Of a DNA stretch of 64,000 nt, positions 1 to 8,457 are shown in pieces. Within the stretch, counting starts at the first letter, position 1. The number at the start of each line of letters is the position of its first letter. The stretch comes from an uncultured bacterium. GTDB lineage: Bacteria > DUMJ01. Under the pieces are notes generated by a model. The model saw only the letters and a list, made by a program, of their open reading frames with translations. It was not told the origin of the DNA and ran no database searches. The stretch is from the NCBI GenBank assembly GCA_937958695.1, contig CALGNK010000003.1, positions 1 through 64,000 of the forward strand, in the 5' to 3' direction. A program made the position numbers and the translations under genes.

Positions 1-125
1 TTGTATTCCTCTTTTGGAATTCGTTCTTGGAACATTACCCATTCTCCCCTACCGGGTATACTATAAACTCCCCAGTGTATAAACATCCCAAACTTTGCAT
101 TTCTCCACCATGCCATTCTATCCAT
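1..125 (-). CDS. Alpha-L-fucosidase, GH29 (N-terminal fragment, cut by window edge)
   Basis: The first 41 codons of a third GH29 gene run off the left edge. The start ATG is at 125-123, preceded by a strong GAGGAGGG ribosome site at about 133-140. The fragment shows the GH29 N-terminal signature, with [13 protein letters not shown] around residues 10-22, including the His-Trp-Gly that contacts fucose in this family. Its first residues closely match the complete GH29 gene at 2884-4152, and 61 of 65 bases are identical between 55-119 and 4070-4134, so the two are probably recent tandem duplicates. It lies 89 bases after the URO-D-like gene on the same strand and is probably in the same operon. 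The family call is secure; activity cannot be judged because the catalytic region is outside the window. Confidence 0.85.
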   Translation of the reverse strand, partial: MDRMAWWRNAKFGMFIHWGVYSIPGRGEWVMFQERIPKEEY

Positions 126-214
126 AAAATTTCCCTCCTCATTACTTTGTAAATTTAATATACTTAAAGCTAAAATAAGAATTATAATAAACCTTAGCGA
201 CCTAATCTTTACAG

Positions 215-1474
215 TTATGCATATTCCTCCGTAAGTCTGCTTGCCATCTCAGCCCATTCCCATAATCTCTTTGGCCCATAATTTACTGTACTTATGTCCT
301 TCATTATAATCTCTACAATGCATCCCTTTTCTTTTGTTCTCTTTAGCACATACTCTAGCTCATTCCTTGCTTTTTCCATACTCCAGACAGCCTCAGCTAA
401 AACTGCAGGATTTGGCTTGTATGAAAATACATAATCCTTCCCTACCGTTTCTACCGCAGTATCTACATCTATCCTATAATTCATAGAAACCTTCCTTAAA
501 TTTGGAATGTTTCTCCTTAACATATCCATCTTCTTATGTAGTGGTTCACAACAACCATAGTAGACTAATCCAAATCTATCTAACCATCTCTTTTCATGCT
601 TAACTGCAAACTCTTCATGCATCTCTGGAGAAACTGCTACAAAAATCTGAGCGGTAGCACACCCCCATAAATCTATAGCCCTTACATTTTCAGGATTAAA
701 TCCTGGCTTCGGTAACTCATCTGTATATCCGTATCCACCAGAACCCACTCTAAATGGTCCATTATTTAATGAGAGTAAACCTAAAGATTCATACTGATTG
801 AGCCTATAAAGATGAGCATCTACAAGTCTAGATATTACCTTATGAACAAATTCTGGCCTCTCTATTAGATCAATCATAAGCTCTTCTACTCCCCACCAGG
901 TAACAAGTTGATCCCAAGGAGCAAACCAGAATCCTGGCATTCCTATTTTCTCTACTGGTAAGATTCCATCAAATATCTCACAGATAAGTTGATAATTTCT
1001 CTCAGTAGCCTCTGCATCGTATGTAACAGTTGGGAATTTTATCTTTTCTATATCCTCTTCCTCTTTTATTTGTGGATGAAAATGCCTAGAGACTATAGGG
1101 TTGCTAGAGTCAACACTTATAATGTCTGACTCTTCCTCTATTCCAAAACCCGAATCATAAATAACCTTAGGGCAGTAGATCTTAGGCTCTATTACCATAT
1201 CTGCTCTTAGATGTTTCCACTGATATATGATCTGCCTAAGATGCTGTTCTATCTTCCTACAGAATTCATCTTCGCATTGTAAGGTCAACTCATCATCAAC
1301 ATTCATCTCATGCCAAGGTATTTCATTAATCAACACCATCGGCTTAGTAGACTCTAGTTTATTAAGCTTCTTCCACATCTCAGCCTTTTCCTTTTGTATG
1401 GGTAAGGACCCAATATCTGCTAACTGAGAAGCCAGTCCTCTAAGTATAAACTTATCTTTCTTATTTATCTCCAT
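215..1474 (-). CDS. URO-D-like (uroporphyrinogen decarboxylase fold) protein of a glycan operon
   Basis: A 419-residue protein resembling the uroporphyrinogen decarboxylase / MtaA-type methyltransferase TIM-barrel superfamily rather than true HemE. A notable motif, [11 protein letters not shown], is at residues 305-315, where Cys308, Cys309, Glu310 and His313 could bind a metal as Cys and His do in cobalamin or thiol methyltransferases. Family members of this length are often found beside glycoside hydrolases and are annotated only as URO-D-like. It lies 31 bases after a GH29 gene and is followed by another, so it is embedded in the fucosidase operon. There is a good GGAGG site before the ATG. 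No haem biosynthesis gene is nearby, which argues against a HemE role. The true substrate is unknown. Confidence 0.7.
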   Translation of the reverse strand: MEINKKDKFILRGLASQLADIGSLPIQKEKAEMWKKLNKLESTKPMVLINEIPWHEMNVDDELTLQCEDEFCRKIEQHLRQIIYQWKHLRADMVIEPKIYCPKVIYDSGFGIEEESDIISVDSSNPIVSRHFHPQIKEEEDIEKIKFPTVTYDAEATERNYQLICEIFDGILPVEKIGMPGFWFAPWDQLVTWWGVEELMIDLIERPEFVHKVISRLVDAHLYRLNQYESLGLLSLNNGPFRVGSGGYGYTDELPKPGFNPENVRAIDLWGCATAQIFVAVSPEMHEEFAVKHEKRWLDRFGLVYYGCCEPLHKKMDMLRRNIPNLRKVSMNYRIDVDTAVETVGKDYVFSYKPNPAVLAEAVWSMEKARNELEYVLKRTKEKGCIVEIIMKDISTVNYGPKRLWEWAEMASRLTEEYA

Positions 1475-1505
1475 CCTTCTTAACCTCCACCAAAATTATA
1501 ATTGT

Positions 1506-2873
1506 CTATCCTCTAAGCTCTTCACTAGTGATTCTTATCACATATGCTACGGACTCTTGAATCTCTTCTGGGAAAATGACACTAAGTTTTTTGTCTTCTC
1601 CGTACCTAAAATTTAAATTCTGATTTGTTCCTAACATCTGAATAATAACACTTTCTCCAATTTCAATATCCTCTAGAGTAACACTTCTACTTTCTAAAGA
1701 GCCAAACACTATCACATATAGATTATTGTCTCTGTTTGTAAAGTATACTTTATTACCTTCAAAGCTCCTACTCTCTGACCTTATCCAGGGTTTAGTAGAA
1801 TATATAGCTTCACCATTAATATTTAACCAATTTCCAAGTTGTTTTAATCGTTGAAGTTGTAATTCAGGGATTGTTCCATCCGCTTTGGGTCCTATATTCA
1901 GAAGTAGATTACCTCCATTTGCTACCGTCTTTACCAAAAGTTCTATCAGTCCTTCTTCTGAAATTATATGTTCAGGACCTTCATTGGCATTATATCCAAA
2001 AGAAAACCCTATACCTCTAGTCATTTCCCATTTTCCCTGTATTGGAGAAATACTAAGTTGATACTCCTTAGTAGAAAAATCTTTCCAAATCCCATCCCAA
2101 CGGTCGTTTACAACACCCTCAGGAACTGTATTATAGTAATGAGCAAAGACATACTTTAGGTCTTCTCTTCCCTTCTCTGGCCAGCCTATATCACCCCAAA
2201 GCACTGAAGGTTTATATCTATCGATAAGCTCCATCAATTGATTATAAGCATAATCAGCATAAGTATATGTATGGGGTCTTACATACAGAAGATCTTCAAG
2301 AGAGGTTATTGGCTGATCTGTATATCTCCAGTCTAAAGCTCCTGAATAGTACAACCCCATCTTTATACCCTGCGAACGAACAGCATTAGTCAATTCTCCT
2401 ACGATGTCTCTTTTAGGACCTCTATTATAAGAATTATAATCAGTATATCTACTAGGCCATAGGCAGAATCCGTCGTGATGTTTTGCTGTTAAGACTACAT
2501 ATCTAGCACCAACTTCTCGAAATATCTTCGCCCATTCGTTGGGATCCCACCTTTCAGCTTTCCAAATGTAAGAAAAAAGTTCATAATCAAAATATTCTCC
2601 ATATCTTCTCTTATGATATTCCCAAGTATCACCAGATCTAAGTCTAATAGAATTTAGATACCATTCTGCATAAGGATTCATATAAAACCATTTAGCCCAA
2701 TCAATACTACCTAATTCACCAGACGGAGGTGCGTAAGCAGGGACAGAATATAAACCCCAATGGATAAAGATTCCAAATTTTGCATCATCGTACCACTGTG
2801 GAAGTTGATGAGTCTTTATCGATTCCCAGGTGGGGTAATATTTATTTTTAGAAGACTTATCTATATTTTCCAT
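1506..2873 (-). CDS. Alpha-L-fucosidase, GH29 (Thermotoga TM0306-like)
   Basis: A 455-residue retaining alpha-L-fucosidase that should remove terminal L-fucose from oligosaccharides. The catalytic (beta/alpha)8 domain covers about residues 20-350, and a beta-sandwich follows. Visible family residues are His38-Trp39-Gly40, the KHHDGF block at 131-136 and the WGDIGWPEKG block, in which Asp228 aligns with the nucleophile Asp224 of the Thermotoga maritima enzyme. There is no signal peptide, so it probably acts in the cytoplasm on sugars brought in by the adjacent Opp-type transporter. It starts 10 bases after the preceding GH29 gene, with an AGGGAGG ribosome site. Length matches the family and nothing is missing. 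It is clearly a different GH29 branch from its neighbour. Confidence 0.93.
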   Translation of the reverse strand: MENIDKSSKNKYYPTWESIKTHQLPQWYDDAKFGIFIHWGLYSVPAYAPPSGELGSIDWAKWFYMNPYAEWYLNSIRLRSGDTWEYHKRRYGEYFDYELFSYIWKAERWDPNEWAKIFREVGARYVVLTAKHHDGFCLWPSRYTDYNSYNRGPKRDIVGELTNAVRSQGIKMGLYYSGALDWRYTDQPITSLEDLLYVRPHTYTYADYAYNQLMELIDRYKPSVLWGDIGWPEKGREDLKYVFAHYYNTVPEGVVNDRWDGIWKDFSTKEYQLSISPIQGKWEMTRGIGFSFGYNANEGPEHIISEEGLIELLVKTVANGGNLLLNIGPKADGTIPELQLQRLKQLGNWLNINGEAIYSTKPWIRSESRSFEGNKVYFTNRDNNLYVIVFGSLESRSVTLEDIEIGESVIIQMLGTNQNLNFRYGEDKKLSVIFPEEIQESVAYVIRITSEELRG

Positions 2874-2883
2874 GAAATCCTCC

Positions 2884-4152
2884 CTATACCACTAAAGGTT
2901 GAATATCAGGTATGCCATCTATTTCTAATGCTATAACACTATCTAATTCATCCTTTGGCTCTGATGGCAAATCTATTATTAACCTATACTCATTTCTAGA
3001 TAACTCATAATACTGAACAAAATTCAACTGAACCTGAGGACCATCTGAAAGAAAATAAGCTCTTTTTACATTATTCTTAAGTCCATGAAAAACTAACCTA
3101 TCTTCCTTAGGCCAATCAAAGATATGAAGATAAAGTCTTCCAGGTTTTGCGGTAACTCCACCCCATGGTAGGACATAAGGAAGAGGGGGAACAGGCATTG
3201 TGCCATATATAGATTCTCCGTTTATCCTCATCCATCTACCTATAGAATGGAGGATATCTACACTTGGCTGGGGTATTACACCCTCCGCATCAGGTCCAAC
3301 ATTCAATAAGTAGTTTCCTCCTTTACTATTTATATCGACAAGTAATTTCAGAATTGTTTTAGGAGATTTCCAATTATTATCATTCTTCTTGTATCCCCAA
3401 GTATCATTCATCGTAGCTGGAGTTTCCCAATCTGTAGGATAAGGCATAGCTGGTATTCTATTATCTGGCATCTCCCTATAATCTCCTAGATTATGTCCAA
3501 CTCGACCATTAATTATACATTCAGGTTGTAATTGTCTTACCAAGTCAACAAACTCCTGAGCATGTTCTTTAGAAATATTCATTGGTGTATCGAACCATAT
3601 AAGACCTATAGGTCCATACTGAGTCAGTAGCTCCTTTACCTGTGGTATAGCCTTTTCTCTCATATATCTAGAAAAATCCTTCTTACTTTCATCGTAATCC
3701 CAATCATTCCCTACACCATCAGGATGATGCCAATCTTGAACATGAGAATAATAAAAACAAAACTTAATTCCAGCTTCTTCGCAGGCTTTAGCTAGGTCCT
3801 TCATAGGATCTCTTCTAAACGGAGTAGCATCTACTATATCATAGGTAGAACAAGGAGAATTATACATTGCAAAACCATCATGATGTTTAGCAGTAATAAC
3901 TAAATACTTCATTCCAGCATCCTTAGCAAGTTGAACCCATTCCTCGGCATTAAATTTTGTTGGATTAAATTGCTCTGCTAATTTCTCATATTCCTTTACC
4001 GGAATTCTAGCCCGCTTCATAATCCATTCACCAATACCAGGAATCTCTTTTCCATTCCATATACCTGCAGGTATACTATAAACTCCCCAATGTATAAACA
4101 TACCAAACTTTGCAGTTCTCCACCACGCCATTCTTCTATCTTTATCGGACAT
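2884..4152 (-). CDS. Alpha-L-fucosidase, GH29 (second subtype)
   Basis: A 422-residue GH29 enzyme. The N-terminal block [13 protein letters not shown] lies at residues 14-26, the KHHDGFAMY block at 89-97, and LIWFDTP has Asp188 in the position of the catalytic nucleophile. WETPATMNDTWGY lies in the region that carries the general acid in related enzymes. There is no signal peptide, so the enzyme is probably cytoplasmic. It lies 46 bases after the oppF-like gene and 10 bases before the next GH29 gene, on the same strand. The sequence is closer to the truncated GH29 gene at the left edge than to the 1506-2873 enzyme, suggesting that one operon supplies two fucosidase specificities, for example different linkages. 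The exact linkage cannot be read from sequence. Confidence 0.92.
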   Translation of the reverse strand: MSDKDRRMAWWRTAKFGMFIHWGVYSIPAGIWNGKEIPGIGEWIMKRARIPVKEYEKLAEQFNPTKFNAEEWVQLAKDAGMKYLVITAKHHDGFAMYNSPCSTYDIVDATPFRRDPMKDLAKACEEAGIKFCFYYSHVQDWHHPDGVGNDWDYDESKKDFSRYMREKAIPQVKELLTQYGPIGLIWFDTPMNISKEHAQEFVDLVRQLQPECIINGRVGHNLGDYREMPDNRIPAMPYPTDWETPATMNDTWGYKKNDNNWKSPKTILKLLVDINSKGGNYLLNVGPDAEGVIPQPSVDILHSIGRWMRINGESIYGTMPVPPLPYVLPWGGVTAKPGRLYLHIFDWPKEDRLVFHGLKNNVKRAYFLSDGPQVQLNFVQYYELSRNEYRLIIDLPSEPKDELDSVIALEIDGIPDIQPLVV

Positions 4153-4198
4153 TAAAAACCATCTCCCTTCTTAGATTTAAACCAAAGGAAAATATATC

Positions 4199-5236
4199 TT
4201 AAACGTAAATTTCCATTCCTTTAAGAGCTAAATTCTCAGCTAGATGACAACTAACATAATGTTCAGAACTGATGGATCTTAGGGAAGGTTGCTCTTCCTT
4301 ACATATATCCTTTGCATATCTACATCTAACATGAAAGACACATCCAGTAGGTAAATTGGCTGGATCAGGAGGATCCCCAGTCAATATAGACCTTCCTTTA
4401 CGTCTTCCAGATACTGTCCTAGGGACTGCACTTAAAAGAGCCTCTGTATATGGATGTAACGGATGTGTTAGGAGCTCATCTCTAGGAGCTACCTCTACCA
4501 ATCTTCCAGCGTACATAACAGCTATTCTATCTGCCATATATCGCACTACACTAATATCATGACTAATAAATAGATAAGTTATAGCAAATTGTTCTTGAAG
4601 GTCTTTGAGTAGGTTCAGAATTTGAGCCTGTATAGAAACATCCAGTGCCGATACAGGCTCATCGCATACTATAAACTTAGGTTTTAGAATTAAAGCCCTA
4701 GCAATACAAATACGCTGTCTTTGCCCACCACTAAAACTATGTGGATACCTCCTTATATCTTCTTTCCTCAAGCCAACCTGTTGAAGTGTCTCCACAACTT
4801 GATCTACCAATTCATGCTTACTAGAGACCAGGCCATTGATTAGCAAAGGATCTCCAACATTCTCTAAAACAGTCATACGCTCATTTAAAGATGAAAATGG
4901 GTCTTGAAATATGATCTGCATGTTTCTTCGGAATTTTCTTAATTCTTCGCCTTCTAATTCTGTAAGATTTACTATCTTATCTCCATCCTTAAACAATATC
5001 TGTCCATCGGTAGGGTCATATAGTCTTATCATAGTTCTCCCCAAGGTACTTTTACCAGAACCGCTCTCACCTACTAATCCTAGGGTTTCCCTCTCTTCTA
5101 TCTCCAGTGTAACATCATCTACTGCCCTCACATAACCAACCAACTTACGCAGAAAACCTCTCTGTATAGGAAAGTACTTTTTTAGATTTTTTACAGATAT
5201 AAGAAAGTTAGAAGTATTTTTATCTAATATCTCCAT
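4199..5236 (-). CDS. Oligopeptide/oligosaccharide ABC transporter ATP-binding protein (OppF/DppF type)
   Basis: A 345-residue ATPase of the peptide/nickel/oligosaccharide importer family. Walker A GESGSGKST is at residues 56-64, the signature SGGQRQR at 169-175 and Walker B with DEP at 192-194. The C-terminal extension after about residue 265 is the oligo_HPY region, with the spaced cysteines of the PTGCxFHxRC pattern that bind an iron-sulfur cluster in some DppD/OppF proteins. It starts two bases after the OppD-like gene. With that gene, the two permeases and the 637-residue binding protein it makes a complete importer. The fucosidases directly downstream suggest that the load is a fucosylated oligosaccharide rather than a peptide; this is an inference from context. 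Confidence 0.92.
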   Translation of the reverse strand: MEILDKNTSNFLISVKNLKKYFPIQRGFLRKLVGYVRAVDDVTLEIEERETLGLVGESGSGKSTLGRTMIRLYDPTDGQILFKDGDKIVNLTELEGEELRKFRRNMQIIFQDPFSSLNERMTVLENVGDPLLINGLVSSKHELVDQVVETLQQVGLRKEDIRRYPHSFSGGQRQRICIARALILKPKFIVCDEPVSALDVSIQAQILNLLKDLQEQFAITYLFISHDISVVRYMADRIAVMYAGRLVEVAPRDELLTHPLHPYTEALLSAVPRTVSGRRKGRSILTGDPPDPANLPTGCVFHVRCRYAKDICKEEQPSLRSISSEHYVSCHLAENLALKGMEIYV

Positions 5237-5238
5237 CT

Positions 5239-6264
5239 CTATACCTCCACCTTTTGATATATTAAACAGCGTACTTTATGCCCATTCCCAACATCTATAA
5301 GGTCTGGAGAAGTAACATTACAGATACCTCTTATAGCATTTTCACACCTAGGATGAAATGAGCAACCTTCCGGTATTTGATAAGAACTAGGGACATTTCC
5401 ATAGATAGGAACTAACCGCTCCAATTTCCCCTCCACTTTAGGAATAGATCTAAACAAGGCAACGGTATAAGGATGAAGCGGATGACTGAAAATTTCTTCC
5501 TTTTTCCCAAATTCTACTATCTTACCAAGATACATAACCGCTATATCATCTGCTATCTCAGAAACAACAGCTAAATTATGGGTTATGAATATAATAGCAA
5601 GTTTCATATCTTCTTGTAGCTCCTGTAGCAAATCTAGAATCTGAGCTTGGACAGTCACATCTACAGCAGTTGTAGGCTCATCGGCTATAAGTAATCTAGG
5701 ATAACAAGAAAGAGCCATAGCTATCATAGCACGTTGTCTCATCCCACCACTAAGCTGGAACGGATATGTATCAATCGTCCTCTCTGGTCTAGGAATTCCC
5801 ACTCTTCTCAAAAATTCAATCGCTCTTTCTCTTGCCTCTTTCTTATCTATATTTTCATGAGTAAGAATAGCTTCTATTATCTGATCTCCTATAGTATACA
5901 TAGGAGAAAAAGCTGTCATAGGCTCCTGGAAGACCATACCAATCTCTTTTCCTCTAATATCCCTCATCTCCTTACCCTTCGGATCTAACTTAGTTATCTC
6001 TACAATTTCTAGCTCATTATTTTTAAGTCTATAAAGTTTAATACTACCGTCTACAATCTTCCCAGGTGGTGACTGAATAAGTCTCATTATGGTATGAACA
6101 GTAACAGACTTGCCACATCCACTTTCTCCTATAATCCCCAAGGTTTTACCTCTATCTACACTAAAATCTACCCCATCAACAGCCTTAACTATTCCTATAT
6201 CAAGATAAAAATATGTCTTCAAATTACTTACTTCTATGACTCTCTCGGTTAACTCTAGATTCAT
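5239..6264 (-). CDS. Oligopeptide/oligosaccharide ABC transporter ATP-binding protein (OppD/DppD type)
   Basis: A 341-residue ATPase that pairs with the OppF-type protein to power the importer. Walker A GESGCGKS is at residues 46-53, the signature SGGMRQR at 172-178 and Walker B with DEP at 195-197. The C-terminal oligo_HPY extension carries the PEGCSFHPRC motif and a further Cys in RGIC, the same cysteine pattern as its partner. It lies 12 bases after the OppC-like gene and 2 bases before the OppF-like gene, so the five transporter genes are tightly coupled. Peptide-type importers are known to carry plant oligosaccharides in Thermotoga relatives, so a sugar substrate is reasonable here but not proven. 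Confidence 0.92.
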   Translation of the reverse strand: MNLELTERVIEVSNLKTYFYLDIGIVKAVDGVDFSVDRGKTLGIIGESGCGKSVTVHTIMRLIQSPPGKIVDGSIKLYRLKNNELEIVEITKLDPKGKEMRDIRGKEIGMVFQEPMTAFSPMYTIGDQIIEAILTHENIDKKEARERAIEFLRRVGIPRPERTIDTYPFQLSGGMRQRAMIAMALSCYPRLLIADEPTTAVDVTVQAQILDLLQELQEDMKLAIIFITHNLAVVSEIADDIAVMYLGKIVEFGKKEEIFSHPLHPYTVALFRSIPKVEGKLERLVPIYGNVPSSYQIPEGCSFHPRCENAIRGICNVTSPDLIDVGNGHKVRCLIYQKVEV

Positions 6265-6276
6265 ACCATTTTCTCC

Positions 6277-7386
6277 TTAAAACGAGATAGAATAAGGGTC
6301 TACTGCATCACGTAGCCCATCGCCTATGAAATTAAACATTAACACTGTTATTACAACAAAAAGACCTGGGAAAAGTTGCCAAGGTCTTTGAGCTAGGATA
6401 GTAAGGTCAGGGACATCACGAAGCAATACACCCCAACTGATAGCAGGAGGCTGAAGACCTAATCCTAAAAAGCTTAAAGATGTCTCGCCTAAAATCATAC
6501 CAGGAATCGCTAGTGTAATATTTACAATAAGGTAACTAAAGAAATTTGGAAACATATATTTAATAATGATACGACTTTCTTTGGCTCCAGCAGCTCTAGC
6601 TGCTAAAACAAACTCTTCTTCTCTAAGAGATAGAAATCTACCACGAACAACTCTAGCTAAGCCTGTCCAGCCAATGGTAGCAAGGACTAAGGTAATAGCA
6701 AAATAAACCTTGGTAATTGGCCAATTCTTTGGGATAGCGGCTGCAAGGGTCATCCAAAGAGGTATTGTTGGAATAGAACTTAGGACTTCGATTATTCTCT
6801 GGATTATCTCATCTGTAGTACCACCAAAATATCCAGAAATGCCTCCTAACAAACACCCAAGGATAAAACTTATAGCTATACCACCAAAACCTATAAATAG
6901 AGAGATTCTTCCACCATAAACTGTCCTAGAAAACAAATCACGTCCTAATCGATCAGTTCCAAAAAGTAATATATAGGCTCCCTCATCAACCCCAAAAAGC
7001 TTAACATTCATTGGTATAAATCCTAAAAGTTTATAGGGCTCGCTCTTAACTAGAAAACGAACATAGAACTTCTGGCTCTTATCCTCAACAAATACTACCC
7101 TATAGGTATAAGGGTCAACCTTTCTAGTCAATCTATATACAAATGGACGGCTTAATCCTTCTTCTCTAGTATAAAAATATATACGAGTTGGAGGTGCATC
7201 TTCATAACCAACTAACCTAAGAGTAGGATCATAAGGAACTATGAAATCTGCAAATATAGCGAAAAAATAGAGTAATCCTAAGATTATCATACCTAAAACT
7301 GCCAACTTATGCTTCTTAAATCTCCACCAAATCAGTTTTCCCTGCGAAGCATATAATAACTCTTCTGCCCTGTTAGCTTTCGCCAT
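6277..7386 (-). CDS. Oligopeptide/oligosaccharide ABC transporter permease (OppC/DppC type)
   Basis: A 369-residue inner-membrane permease. An OppC_N segment with one membrane helix is at about residues 28-50. An unusually long extracytoplasmic region of about 90 residues follows, up to the GTDRLGRDLFSR motif that marks entry to the BPD_transp_1 domain. The remaining five helices and the EAA loop (EEFVLAARAAGAKESRIIIKY) are normal for the family. The enlarged insert is seen in sugar-linked members from thermophiles and makes the protein longer than the typical 300 residues. It lies between the OppB-like and OppD-like genes with spacings of 3 and 12 bases. Confidence 0.92.
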   Translation of the reverse strand: MAKANRAEELLYASQGKLIWWRFKKHKLAVLGMIILGLLYFFAIFADFIVPYDPTLRLVGYEDAPPTRIYFYTREEGLSRPFVYRLTRKVDPYTYRVVFVEDKSQKFYVRFLVKSEPYKLLGFIPMNVKLFGVDEGAYILLFGTDRLGRDLFSRTVYGGRISLFIGFGGIAISFILGCLLGGISGYFGGTTDEIIQRIIEVLSSIPTIPLWMTLAAAIPKNWPITKVYFAITLVLATIGWTGLARVVRGRFLSLREEEFVLAARAAGAKESRIIIKYMFPNFFSYLIVNITLAIPGMILGETSLSFLGLGLQPPAISWGVLLRDVPDLTILAQRPWQLFPGLFVVITVLMFNFIGDGLRDAVDPYSISF

Positions 7387-7389
7387 AAA

Positions 7390-8391
7390 TTAGCCTCCTT
7401 CCCTCGCTCCGTATCTTACTCTTGGGTCTAGCCAGGCAAGTAGTAAATCTGAAATAAACATCCCTATAACAGTTAGAGTGCCAAGTATAAGAACTATTGA
7501 ACCAGCTAAGTACATATCTTGGGCCAAGCTAGCTGTAAGTAGCAAAGGACCTATAGTTTGCAAATTAAGGACGATACCCACTACACTTTCACCTGAAACT
7601 AAAGCAGGTAATAACCAACCAATAGTACTTATTGTAGGGCTCACTGCTACTCTTAATGGATATTTAATAAGCACTTTATATTCTGGAAGTCCTTTAGCCC
7701 TAGCAGTAGTAACATAAAGTTTTCTAATCTCATCTAGCATCATAGCTCTTATAACACGTACTAAACCCGCTGTTCCAGCCATACCTACTACTATTACAGG
7801 GAGCCATATGTTTCTCAACATATCTATTAATTTAGCAAGAGACCAGGGCTGATTTTGAAATTCCAATGAAAATATCCCTATAACAGCATGACCAGTAAAT
7901 TTGTATAAGAACCAAATAGCTGTTAAAGCCAAAAGAAATCCTGGCATAGAAATTCCCAAGAAACTAAGAAAAGTAAAGATGTGGTCAAAAGGAGAATATT
8001 GATGAGTTGCAGAATAGATTCCAACAGGAAAGGCTACTATCCAAGTAAAAAGGAGACTTAATAAAGAAATAGTCAATGTTGCAGATAATCGTTCCTTTAT
8101 AAGCTCTATAACTGGTCTATTCCATGAAAATGAAGTTCCAAAATTACCATTTAAAATAATATTTTTTATCCACATAAAATATTGGACATATATTGGACGA
8201 TCTAGGCCATACTGACGGGTAAGAGTTTCTATTATAGTTTGATTGATCTCTACTCCAGAAGCTTGCAACCGCATAATATAGGTAGTCAAAAAATCTCCAG
8301 GTGGTAATTGAATAACAACAAAGGCTATTACCGAAATTAAGAAAAGTTCAGGGATAATAATCATTAATCGACGGATAATATAATTTAGCAT
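7390..8391 (-). CDS. Oligopeptide/oligosaccharide ABC transporter permease (OppB/DppB type)
   Basis: A 333-residue inner-membrane permease with the OppB N-terminal helix (about residues 9-30) and five more helices in a BPD_transp_1 domain. The EAA motif region, with TARAKGLPEYKVLIKY, is visible near residues 230-246 and contacts the ATPases. It follows the solute-binding protein gene after a 66-base gap that holds a perfect 28-base palindrome. That palindrome may lower expression of this gene and the ones after it relative to the binding protein. The start ATG has a GGAGGAAG ribosome site. Confidence 0.92.
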   Translation of the reverse strand: MLNYIIRRLMIIIPELFLISVIAFVVIQLPPGDFLTTYIMRLQASGVEINQTIIETLTRQYGLDRPIYVQYFMWIKNIILNGNFGTSFSWNRPVIELIKERLSATLTISLLSLLFTWIVAFPVGIYSATHQYSPFDHIFTFLSFLGISMPGFLLALTAIWFLYKFTGHAVIGIFSLEFQNQPWSLAKLIDMLRNIWLPVIVVGMAGTAGLVRVIRAMMLDEIRKLYVTTARAKGLPEYKVLIKYPLRVAVSPTISTIGWLLPALVSGESVVGIVLNLQTIGPLLLTASLAQDMYLAGSIVLILGTLTVIGMFISDLLLAWLDPRVRYGAREGG

Positions 8392-8421
8392 CTCTCCATT
8401 CTTCCTCCTAATAAAGTTTAA

Positions 8422-8449
8422 GAGGTACCTCCTTTAAAGGAGGTACCTC
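8422..8449 (-). terminator. Perfect 28-bp palindrome between binding-protein and permease genes
   Basis: The 28 bases are identical to their own reverse complement, beginning GAGGTACCTCC and centred on TTTAAA. In RNA this forms a hairpin of up to 12 pairs with a four-base loop. It follows the stop of the solute-binding protein gene and lies about 30 bases before the OppB-like start. On the minus strand there is no good T-run after it, so it is more likely a partial terminator or a 3'-end stabiliser, as in other ABC operons where the binding protein is made in excess. On the plus strand it is followed by ATTTTTTATT, but no plus-strand gene ends here. A protein-binding site is also possible. 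Confidence 0.55.
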
Positions 8450-8457
8450 ATTTTTTA

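Noticed and set aside
215-1474. True uroporphyrinogen decarboxylase HemE
   Set aside because: Length, motifs and neighbours do not match HemE, and no haem genes are nearby.
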